Of a stretch of 7,588 bases of DNA, positions 1 through 5,542 are shown piece by piece. Position numbers and translations under genes: made by a program. The notes under the pieces were generated by a model that had not been told where the DNA came from, ran no database searches, and worked only from the letters and a program-made list of their open reading frames with translations. Source of the DNA: Acidimicrobiaceae bacterium (GTDB lineage: Bacteria; Actinomycetota; Acidimicrobiia; Acidimicrobiales; RAAP-2); assembly GCA_030838245.1 (NCBI GenBank), contig JAUTXB010000115.1, positions 1-7,588 on the forward strand, read 5' to 3'. Position 1 is the first letter of the stretch. The number at the start of each line of letters is the position of its first letter.

Positions 1-3
1 CTT

Positions 4-137
4 CGCGTTTGGGCGAAGCGCCCGAGTTCCACACGCGTTTGGGCGAAACGTAAGAGTTTGGGCGAAACGAAGATCGGCTCGAGACTTGGATTTCGCCCAA
101 GCGCGGAGCCTTCCGATGCAATTCGCCCAAGCGCGGA
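4..137. repeat. Cluster of five short repeats, three direct and two inverted
   Basis: The core TTTGGGCGAA occurs at 8-17, 38-47 and 57-66. Its complement TTCGCCCAA occurs at 92-100 and 122-130. Flanks are shared too: CGCG precedes the first two copies, TTTGGGCGAAACG is identical at 38-50 and 57-69, and TTCGCCCAAGCGCGGA is identical at 92-107 and 122-137. The first two direct copies are 30 bases apart, and so are the two inverted copies. The first copy also sits in a perfect hairpin (CTTCGC 1-6 with GCGAAG 13-18). No convincing gene overlaps the cluster, and it may continue left of the window. It could be an intergenic repeat family, a multi-site operator for a gene to the left, or part of a terminator region. 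The sequence shows the repeats; the role is unknown. Confidence 0.8.
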
Positions 138-159
138 AAAGTTCCAGAATCGATTCCCG

Positions 160-193
160 ATCGAGGCCCCGTCAGGCCCGGACGGACCTCGAT
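160..193 (-). terminator. Strong hairpin directly after the alcohol dehydrogenase stop codon
   Basis: ATCGAGG (160-166) pairs with CCTCGAT (187-193). Inside that, CCGTC (169-173) pairs with GACGG (181-185), leaving a 7-base loop and a small 2x1 internal loop, for 12 base pairs in all. The hairpin abuts the minus-strand stop codon at 194-196. There is no clean U-tract beyond it on the minus strand, only an AACTTTTCC stretch about 15 bases on. It is therefore a terminator or 3'-end protecting stem of the U-poor kind common in GC-rich bacteria. A 10-base perfect palindrome, GAATCGATTC, lies just beyond at 147-156. Confidence 0.6.
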
Positions 194-1315
194 TCAGGTG
201 TAGAGAACCACCCCGCGGATGTTCGTTCCCGCGTGCATGTCCTCGTATCCCTTACTCACTTCGTCCAAGGCGTAGGTGGTGGTGATCAGCTCATCCAGCT
301 TGAGCTGGCCTTCCCGGTACATCTGTATCTGGCGGGGGATGTCGGCCGTGGGGTTGCAGGCGCCGAAGAGCGAACCCTGGATCCGTTTCTGGGACAACGT
401 CAGCTCGAGGAGCGAGACGGGAATGCCGACCTCGGACATGGGCCCGATGCCGGTGACCACCACCGTGCCTGCCTTGCGGGTGGCGGCAAAGGCCTGGGCG
501 ACGTGCTCACCGGTGGTCACACCGACGGTGACGATGACGGCGTCGGCCCCCTGTCCGTCGGTGACGCTCTTGGCGAACTCGTTTGCCTCGGCGATCCCCT
601 CAAAGGCGTGGGTGGCCCCGAGCTCGAGGGCCTTTTCCCGCTTCATGGCCACCGGGTCGACGGCGATGACATGCGACGCCCCGACATGGGCAGCGCCCTG
701 GACAGCATTGATGCCGATCCCGCCGACGCCCATGATGATCACCGTGTCACCCGGATCGAGTTCCGCCGAGTGCACCGAGGCGCCCCAGCCCGTACCCACC
801 CCGCAGCCCAGCAGGCACAGGGTCTCCAGTGGCAGGTCCTTCGGCACCTTGACCGCCGACATGACCGACACCACCGTGTGCTCGCAGAAGGTGGAGACGC
901 CGGACATCTGACCGACGCGCTGGCCCTCAAGAGTATGGAGCCGGAAGCTCTCGGGATCCCCAGGGCGGCAGCCGCTCAGAATGGTGGCCCCGAAGGTACA
1001 AAGATTCTGGTGGCCGGTGGCGCACCACCGGCAGCGTCCGCACGCCGGAAGAAAGGAGAACACGACATGGTCGCCTACCTCGAAGTCAGGGGTATGGGGC
1101 CCGACCTTCTCCACGACACCGGATCCCTCATGACCGCCGGCCATGGGAAGCACTGTGGTGCGGAGATCCCCCGTGGCCAGGTGGTCGTCGGAGTGGCACA
1201 AGCCCGACGCCACCATTCGGACCAGGAGCTCGTCCTGTCGGGGATCGTCCAGCTCCAGCTCCATGGTCTCGTACCGGCCCGGTGACGAGCTGATGACCGC
1301 TCCTCGTGTCCTCAT
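194..1315 (-). CDS. NDMA-dependent-type zinc alcohol dehydrogenase (MDR superfamily)
   Basis: This 373-residue medium-chain dehydrogenase should oxidise an alcohol to an aldehyde (or the reverse) in the cytoplasm. Visible catalytic zinc ligands are Cys40 (GLCHSDDH), His62 (GGHEGSG) and Cys171 (LLGCGVGTGWG). The structural zinc is held by Cys92, Cys95, Cys98 and Cys106. The Rossmann motif GVGGIG is at 196-201, with Asp220 after the second strand, which favours NAD(H) over NADP(H). The blocks MGVGGIGINAVQGAAH, VIAVDPV.K, GSLFGACNP.ADIP and QLKLDELITTTY match my memory of the actinobacterial NDMA-dependent group (Rxyl_3153-like). That group keeps NAD tightly bound and is linked to mycofactocin as its redox partner. 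The start is supported by AAGGGGGAA five bases upstream. The gene is transcribed away from the CoA-ligase/E1 set, so a shared pathway is only inferred. The alcohol substrate is unknown. Confidence 0.93.
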   Translation of the reverse strand: MRTRGAVISSSPGRYETMELELDDPRQDELLVRMVASGLCHSDDHLATGDLRTTVLPMAGGHEGSGVVEKVGPHTPDFEVGDHVVFSFLPACGRCRWCATGHQNLCTFGATILSGCRPGDPESFRLHTLEGQRVGQMSGVSTFCEHTVVSVMSAVKVPKDLPLETLCLLGCGVGTGWGASVHSAELDPGDTVIIMGVGGIGINAVQGAAHVGASHVIAVDPVAMKREKALELGATHAFEGIAEANEFAKSVTDGQGADAVIVTVGVTTGEHVAQAFAATRKAGTVVVTGIGPMSEVGIPVSLLELTLSQKRIQGSLFGACNPTADIPRQIQMYREGQLKLDELITTTYALDEVSKGYEDMHAGTNIRGVVLYT

Positions 1316-1318
1316 GCG

Positions 1319-1327
1319 TTCCCCCTT
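1319..1327 (-). promoter_or_regulatory. Ribosome binding site of the alcohol dehydrogenase
   Basis: On the minus strand AAGGGGGAA lies just upstream of the ATG at 1315. It supports this start over internal Met codons. The resulting N-terminus (MRTRGAVI) fits the usual beginning of the family. Confidence 0.7.
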
Positions 1328-1340
1328 GGCCCTGCGCTGG

Positions 1341-1391
1341 CCTCGCGGACCATCGGCCCTCGCGGCCCATCAGTCCTCGCCGAACATCAGT
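1341..1391. repeat. Three tandem copies of a 17-bp repeat upstream of the dehydrogenase
   Basis: The units are 1341-1357 (CCTCGCGGACCATCGGC), 1358-1374 (CCTCGCGGCCCATCAGT) and 1375-1391 (CCTCGCCGAACATCAGT). The common pattern is CCTCGCsG.mCATCrGy, and the CCTCGC block is intact in all three. They lie 26-76 bases upstream of the dehydrogenase start, in its leader or promoter. The 17-base period is not a multiple of three, which argues against coding. They may be stacked sites for a regulator or a simple slippage repeat. Confidence 0.7.
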
Positions 1392-1501
1392 TGGTGAGGC
1401 TAGCAATCCGGGCGATGTATCACAGCCTGGCTTGTTGCCTTCCCGGCCACGGGCGCTGTTACCTGACTGCTCCGATCCACCGGCCCCGTGCACGGCTGCG
1501 T

Positions 1502-1517
1502 GAAAATTGCTATTTTC
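1502..1517. promoter_or_regulatory. AT-rich perfect inverted repeat, candidate operator
   Basis: GAAAAT (1502-1507) and ATTTTC (1512-1517) are exact inverted complements around TGCT. The element is an isolated AT-rich island in very GC-rich DNA, in the middle of the divergent intergenic region. Its size and symmetry fit a dimeric repressor site, for example of the TetR or GntR type that often controls acyl-CoA catabolic genes. No regulator gene is in the window, so the partner is unknown. It could instead be a promoter element. Confidence 0.45.
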
Positions 1518-1662
1518 GCTGCGAGGAGACCACCGTTGGCTGCACCGGAGGAGACAGCCGCCACTCTAGGATCGATATGTCGGAACGAGGGGGAAGCGGA
1601 GTGGGGACAACGGACCACAGCGCGGCGAGAGCGTCCCGGTCATTCCGTCCGCCTGCCCTCGG

Positions 1663-1680
1663 ATCAGGGAACCGCTGATG
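1663..1680 (+). promoter_or_regulatory. Start leader of acyl-CoA synthetase 1 with ribosome binding site
   Basis: ATCAGGGAACCGCTGATG ends in the start codon at 1678-1680, and AGGGA (1666-1670) is the likely ribosome binding site, seven bases away. The same string with an extra AGG (ATCAGGAGGGAACCGCTGATG) precedes the crotonase start at 7215-7235. The match supports both start sites. Confidence 0.6.
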
Positions 1681-3162
1681 CCTGCGGCTACGCCCTTCGG
1701 GCGAGTGCTCGAGGGTGTAACCGCTACGGACCCCCAGCGCGCCGCTCTGATCATTGACGGAACCGTCACCACCTACGGCGAGCTCGACGCAGCCGTCGCC
1801 CAGTGTGCATCGGGCCTCCGCGCTGCTGGGGTGGCCCCCGGTTGGCGTATCCCGTTGGTCGACGACACCAGCGTGCTGTCGACGGCCACCCTCATCGGCG
1901 CGACCCACGTGGGCGCGGCGGCGGCACTCATGAACCCCCGCCTGACCAGCGGTGAGCTCGCCGTGTTGATGGAGGCGGCGGAGACGGCGCCAATCGGTGT
2001 GGCCGGAGCCGGTTCCGTCGGTGTTCTCCGAGGCGTGGGTCACACCACCGTCCTCGGCGTCGACGAGCTGCTCGGCGGCCCGACCCGAGACCGGTCTCTG
2101 GCTCAAGACCCCGCCTCCGATGACGAGGCCGTGGTGCTGTTCACCAGTGGCACTACCGGTACGCCCAAAGCGGTGGCCCTTACTCACGGGCTGGTGGCGC
2201 CGAAGATCGCCGCGTTCGCGCCTGGGGTCGAGACCGAACCGTCGGTCTCGCTCATGTGCGTACCGTTCGTGCACATCGGGGGCATGCTCGGCCTGATGGT
2301 GCAGCTGGCCAAGGGCAACACGACCGTCGTCCAGACCCGTTTCGAGGCGGGCGAGTGGCTGGCCTTGGTGGCCCGGCACGGTGTGCAGACCTCCTTTTTG
2401 GTCCCGACGATGTTGCACCGGATCCTCGACCACCCGGACTTCGCCAGCACCGATCTCCGCTCGCTCACCAGCCTGACCTATGGGGCCGCGCCCGCGTCGC
2501 CCGAGTTGATCCGACGGGCCATGGACTTGCTCCCGGATGTGGAGCTGACCAACACCTTCGGCCAGACCGAGACGATGGGCTCGATTACCGCGCTCGGCCC
2601 CGGCGACCACGGGGCGGAGCGCCTGGCTTCCGTGGGTCGTCCGCTGCCCGGTGTCGAGGTGCGGATCGTCGACCCCGTGTCCGGCCACGCCGTGCCGACC
2701 GGGGTGGTGGGGGAGCTCTGGGTGAAGAGCGAGGGCAGTGTGGTCCCGAGCGCTGCGGCCAACGATCCCAGCGTGCCGACGGGCTGGTTCCGCACCGGGG
2801 ACATGGTCTCGGCCGACGACGAGGGATACCTCTATCCATCGGGGCGCCTCTCCGACACCATCAACCGAGGAGGAGAGAAGTTCGCCCCCTCGGAGGTGGA
2901 AGCGATCGTGCGGACCCATCCCACCGTCCGTGATGTGGCCGTGGTGGGAGTTCCCGACCCGGAGATGGGCAATCGGGTCGGTTGTGCCATCGTCGGCCGT
3001 GAGGCGATCACCGGCGACGCGCTCCGGGCCTTCTGCACGGGACGCATCGCCAACTTCAAGTTGCCCGAGCGGCTGATGTTCGTGGACGAGATCCCCTACA
3101 ACGACTTCGGCAAGGTGGACCGCAAGGAGCTTCGGGCCCGGTTCGCGGCACAAGGCTTGTGA
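1678..3162 (+). CDS. Acyl-CoA synthetase 1 (AMP-forming, ANL superfamily)
   Basis: This 494-residue enzyme should activate a carboxylic acid with ATP to an acyl-adenylate and then form the CoA thioester. The large N-terminal domain carries the ATP-loop TSGTTGTPK (156-164), the FGQTE motif (294-298; often YGxTE) and the FRTGD motif with Asp375. The hinge and C-terminal domain carry GRLSDTINRGGEK (389-401). The catalytic lysine is Lys479 in NDFGKVDRK. All core motifs are intact and the length is normal for the family. INRGGEK resembles short-chain and oxalyl-CoA-synthetase-like members more than long-chain FadD proteins, but the substrate cannot be assigned. It is the first gene of the plus-strand set, and the E1 alpha gene starts 88 bases downstream. 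A hairpin follows the stop at once. Confidence 0.93.
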   Translation: MPAATPFGRVLEGVTATDPQRAALIIDGTVTTYGELDAAVAQCASGLRAAGVAPGWRIPLVDDTSVLSTATLIGATHVGAAAALMNPRLTSGELAVLMEAAETAPIGVAGAGSVGVLRGVGHTTVLGVDELLGGPTRDRSLAQDPASDDEAVVLFTSGTTGTPKAVALTHGLVAPKIAAFAPGVETEPSVSLMCVPFVHIGGMLGLMVQLAKGNTTVVQTRFEAGEWLALVARHGVQTSFLVPTMLHRILDHPDFASTDLRSLTSLTYGAAPASPELIRRAMDLLPDVELTNTFGQTETMGSITALGPGDHGAERLASVGRPLPGVEVRIVDPVSGHAVPTGVVGELWVKSEGSVVPSAAANDPSVPTGWFRTGDMVSADDEGYLYPSGRLSDTINRGGEKFAPSEVEAIVRTHPTVRDVAVVGVPDPEMGNRVGCAIVGREAITGDALRAFCTGRIANFKLPERLMFVDEIPYNDFGKVDRKELRARFAAQGL

Positions 3163-3182
3163 CCACCGGTGTTGGCCGGTGG
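3163..3182 (+). terminator. Hairpin immediately after the acyl-CoA synthetase 1 stop codon
   Basis: CCACCGG (3163-3169) and CCGGTGG (3176-3182) form a perfect 7-bp stem with a 6-base loop, starting on the first base after TGA. There is no U-tract. It lies 68 bases before the E1 alpha start, within what looks like one transcription unit, so it may be a partial terminator, a 3'-end stabiliser or a processing site that sets the ligase-to-E1 ratio rather than a full stop. Confidence 0.45.
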
Positions 3183-3237
3183 CGTCCGCGGTCAGTGGAG
3201 CGATCGGCTGGCGGCCGGCGCTGTCCGCACTCGAGCG

Positions 3238-3245
3238 AAGGAGGA
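3238..3245 (+). promoter_or_regulatory. Ribosome binding site deciding the E1 alpha start
   Basis: AAGGAGGA lies five bases before the ATG at 3251. It is the best Shine-Dalgarno match in the window. It favours 3251 over an in-frame ATG at 3179, which lies within the hairpin stem that follows the previous gene and would add 24 residues with no family resemblance. Confidence 0.85.
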
Positions 3246-3250
3246 AGTGC

Positions 3251-4264
3251 ATGCAACCGACAACCGAGCACGTGACCGCGGGCGGGGGCCTGTCGGACGC
3301 CGCCGCCCTACGCATCTTTCGCACGATGACGACCATACGGACAACCGAGGACCGGATCATCCGGGGACTGAGCTCCGGCGAGCTCACCATGACCTACTAC
3401 ACGGTCCGAGGACAAGAGGCGATTCCCGCGGCCATCTGTGAGCATCTCCGCCGAGACGACTACATGGTGACTACCTACCGGGGTACCCACGACTGCATTG
3501 CCAAGGGCGTTCCCCTCGACGAGCTCTTGGCCGAGATGCTCGGGAAGGCGACGGGCACGTCCAAGGGCAAGGGCGGACCCATGCACCTCTCGGACCCCCG
3601 GTCGGGCCTGATGGTGACCACCGGTGTGGTGGGAGGTGGGTTGCCGATCGCCGCCGGACTGGCCTTGTCGAGCCAGCTGCGAGGCACCGACCAGGTCACC
3701 GTGGTCAACTTCGGCGATGGCGCCACCAGCATCGGCGCAACCCATGAGGCGTGCAACCTGGCCGCACTGTGGCAGCTCCCGGTGGTCTTCGTGTGCCAGA
3801 ACAACCGGTACGGGGAGCACACCAAGTTCGCCGAGTACACGCGTACCACGAGCCTGGCCGAGCGCTTCGGCGCCTACGGCATGGAGGCCCGGACGGTGGA
3901 CGGGAACAGCATCCCGACCATGAGCGCGGCCGCCGAGGAGGCGATCGGGCGGGCCCGGGCCGGACAGGGCCCGACCTTTCTCGAGTGCATGACCTACCGG
4001 CTGGGGGGTCACTCGTTCGGCTCGACCACTGAGTACATGGACCCAGGCGAGCTCTCGGCCGCCGAGGCCGCCGAGCCGGTGGGCCGGAACCGAACCTGGC
4101 TGCGAGACGAGCGGGGGATCGGTGAGGACGTGCTCGCTGACATGGAGGCCGAGGTTCGCGTCCAGGTTGAAGCCGCCCTCGAGTCGGCGAAAGCGAGCGC
4201 CCCGCCCTCACCGGACGAGCTGTTGACCGATGTGTTCTCGAGCCTGGAGGCGTCGCCGCGATGA
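3251..4264 (+). CDS. 2-oxoacid dehydrogenase E1 component, alpha subunit (thiamine diphosphate)
   Basis: This 337-residue subunit forms a heterotetrameric E1 with the next gene product. The E1 decarboxylates a 2-oxoacid (or cleaves acetoin) on thiamine diphosphate and passes the acyl group to a lipoyl domain. The TPP/Mg motif is GDG (155-157) to NN (184-185), with normal spacing. GQEA (54-57), YRGTH (76-80) and GKATGTSKGKGGPMH (98-112) are typical of acetoin/pyruvate-type alpha subunits. The active-site loop YRLGGHS (249-255) keeps the conserved His254 and Ser255, followed by the less usual FGSTTEYMDP. Length is normal. The last four bases (ATGA) overlap the beta gene, implying coupled translation. 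Actual substrate (pyruvate, acetoin, branched-chain or other oxoacid) is not decidable from motifs. Confidence 0.93.
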   Translation: MQPTTEHVTAGGGLSDAAALRIFRTMTTIRTTEDRIIRGLSSGELTMTYYTVRGQEAIPAAICEHLRRDDYMVTTYRGTHDCIAKGVPLDELLAEMLGKATGTSKGKGGPMHLSDPRSGLMVTTGVVGGGLPIAAGLALSSQLRGTDQVTVVNFGDGATSIGATHEACNLAALWQLPVVFVCQNNRYGEHTKFAEYTRTTSLAERFGAYGMEARTVDGNSIPTMSAAAEEAIGRARAGQGPTFLECMTYRLGGHSFGSTTEYMDPGELSAAEAAEPVGRNRTWLRDERGIGEDVLADMEAEVRVQVEAALESAKASAPPSPDELLTDVFSSLEASPR

Positions 4265-5262
4265 GTGCACCACAGCAAGCGGACGCCGACCCGATCCACA
4301 CCATGGCCGAAGCGGTGAACCAGGCCATCGACCAGGCCATGGGGGAGGACCCTGATGTCTTCGCGCTGGGCGAGGACATCGAAGACCCCATCGGCGGGGT
4401 CATGAAGGGCACCAAGGGCCTGTCGACCAAGTACGGCCGGGAACGGGTCCGGAACACTCCCATCTCCGAGCAGGCCATCGTGGGGGCAGCCATCGGTGCG
4501 TCGCTGGTGGGCATGCGTCCGATCGCCGAGGTCATGTTGATGGACTTCTTCGCCGTGGCCATGGACCAGGTGGCGAACCACGCGGCCAAGCTCCGCTACA
4601 TGTCCGGCGGACGGACGAACGTTCCCATCACCATTCGCACCTCGGTCGGGGGTGGTCGCCAGTTCGGGGCCCAGCATTCCCAGTCGCTCGAGGCGTGGAT
4701 GATGCATGTCCCCGGCCTCAAGGTGGCCGTGCCGTCGACGCCCGGCGATGCCAAGGGCCTGCTGTACTCGTGCATCTTCGACGACGACCCGTGCATTCAC
4801 ATGGAGACGCTGTCGCTGCTCTTCACCCGGGGGCCGGTCCCCGCCCAGAAATTCCAGATCCCGCTCGGCGTCGCCGACGTAAAGCGAGAGGGTGGCGACG
4901 TCACGGTGGTGACCTGGGGATGGCAGGTTCCCGAGGCGCTGGCCGCGGCCGAGGTCCTAGCCGGAGAGGGGATCAGCGTGGAGGTGGTCGACCTGCGCAC
5001 CTTGGTGCCGCTCGATCGGGACGCGGTGTTGGCCAGTGTGGCCAAGACCAAGCGTCTGGTGATCGTGCACGCAGCCACCAGGTTCGCCGGCCCGGGGGCA
5101 GAGATCGCCTCGATGGTGTCATACGAGCTCTTCGGTGAGCTGGCCGCGCCGGTCCAACGCCTTGGCGCGGTCTACTCGCCGGTTCCCTATGCCACCGAGC
5201 TCGAGACCCTCCACTATCCCAATCGGGTGGGAATCGCCGAGACAATCCGGGCACTGGCGTGA
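4261..5262 (+). CDS. 2-oxoacid dehydrogenase E1 component, beta subunit
   Basis: This 333-residue transketolase-like beta subunit pairs with the alpha subunit. Visible family features are ALGEDIEDPIGG (35-46), PISEQAIVG (67-75) with Glu70 that activates the TPP ring, QFGAQHSQSLEAW (134-146) with the active-site His139, and the C-terminal domain blocks EVVDLRTLVPLD (241-252) and VHAATRFAGPGAEIA (269-283). No key residue seems missing and the length is normal. GGAGG at 4246-4250, ten bases before the ATG and inside the alpha gene, is the likely ribosome binding site. The ATGA overlap and the 4-base gap to the lipoyl gene mark a tight operon. Confidence 0.93.
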   Translation: MSAPQQADADPIHTMAEAVNQAIDQAMGEDPDVFALGEDIEDPIGGVMKGTKGLSTKYGRERVRNTPISEQAIVGAAIGASLVGMRPIAEVMLMDFFAVAMDQVANHAAKLRYMSGGRTNVPITIRTSVGGGRQFGAQHSQSLEAWMMHVPGLKVAVPSTPGDAKGLLYSCIFDDDPCIHMETLSLLFTRGPVPAQKFQIPLGVADVKREGGDVTVVTWGWQVPEALAAAEVLAGEGISVEVVDLRTLVPLDRDAVLASVAKTKRLVIVHAATRFAGPGAEIASMVSYELFGELAAPVQRLGAVYSPVPYATELETLHYPNRVGIAETIRALA

Positions 5263-5266
5263 GGCG

Positions 5267-5512
5267 ATGAGCGAGAATCGGACGTGGATCAAGATCCCCA
5301 AGGCCGGTGTGGCCATCACCGAGGGCACCATCGTCCAGTGGCTGGTAGCCGACGGCAGCCAGGTCACCGAGGGTCAACCGCTGTACGTGCTCGAGACCGA
5401 GAAGGTCGAGATGGAGGTCGAATGCCCGTCGTCGGGCGTGGTCCGAATCAGTGGGCAGGCCGGTCAGGTCTACCCGGTGGGAGAGACAGTGGGGTTCGTC
5501 GATGCCGGGTGA
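5267..5512 (+). CDS. Free-standing lipoyl-domain protein (E2-like, no acyltransferase domain)
   Basis: This 81-residue protein is a single lipoyl domain and nothing else. It aligns over its whole length with the N-terminal domain of E2 subunits: IPKAGVAITEGTIVQW (10-25), a G.P.. turn (GQPL, 36-39), then ETEKVEMEV (43-51) with Lys46 as the probable lipoylation site, and the PSSGVV hairpin (54-59). TEKV at the tip points to lipoate; biotin carriers usually have MKM. There is no peripheral-subunit-binding domain and no HxxxD catalytic core, because the frame stops at 5510-5512. It begins four bases after the E1 beta stop, with only a weak GAGG before it, so translation is probably coupled. It should accept the acyl group from the E1 pair. 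The acyltransferase and dihydrolipoamide dehydrogenase must be encoded elsewhere. Confidence 0.9.
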   Translation: MSENRTWIKIPKAGVAITEGTIVQWLVADGSQVTEGQPLYVLETEKVEMEVECPSSGVVRISGQAGQVYPVGETVGFVDAG

Positions 5513-5542
5513 ACGAGCCCACGGGCCCCGCCGATCGATGGG

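Larger units (their letters stand above)
1316..1677. promoter_or_regulatory. Divergent intergenic region between the dehydrogenase and the CoA-ligase gene set
   Basis: These 362 bases separate two divergently transcribed units and should hold both promoters. No convincing gene lies here; the short open frames lack ribosome binding sites and recognisable protein sequence. Notable contents are three 17-bp tandem repeats (1341-1391), a GCTAGC palindrome (1399-1404) and an AT-rich inverted repeat (1502-1517). On the plus strand TAGGAT at 1567-1572 resembles an actinobacterial -10 box, but no well-spaced -35 box is visible (TTGGCT at 1536-1541 is 25 bases away). On the minus strand GATACAT near 1415-1421 is a weak -10 candidate. 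Promoter positions are guesses; that the region is regulatory follows from the divergent layout. Confidence 0.55.

Noticed and set aside
86..1285. A 399-codon plus-strand open frame opposite the alcohol dehydrogenase
   Set aside because: It mirrors the dehydrogenase codons, shows no recognisable domain and has no ribosome binding site.
1391..1757. Small plus-strand genes in the divergent intergenic region
   Set aside because: The frames overlap each other and the start of synthetase 1, lack ribosome binding sites and have no recognisable sequence.
3179..3250. Longer E1 alpha start at the ATG at 3179
   Set aside because: It lies in the hairpin stem after the previous gene, lacks a ribosome binding site, and would add 24 residues unlike the family, while AAGGAGGA sits properly before 3251.
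1510..3390. A 626-codon open frame on the minus strand opposite synthetase 1
   Set aside because: It is antisense to a gene with all ligase motifs, has low-complexity Arg/Gly/His-rich translation with no family resemblance, and is the usual by-product of GC-rich coding DNA.
5267..5512. Biotin carrier domain instead of a lipoyl domain
   Set aside because: The modified lysine is in TEKVEM rather than the MKM typical of biotin carriers, and the E1 neighbours call for lipoate.
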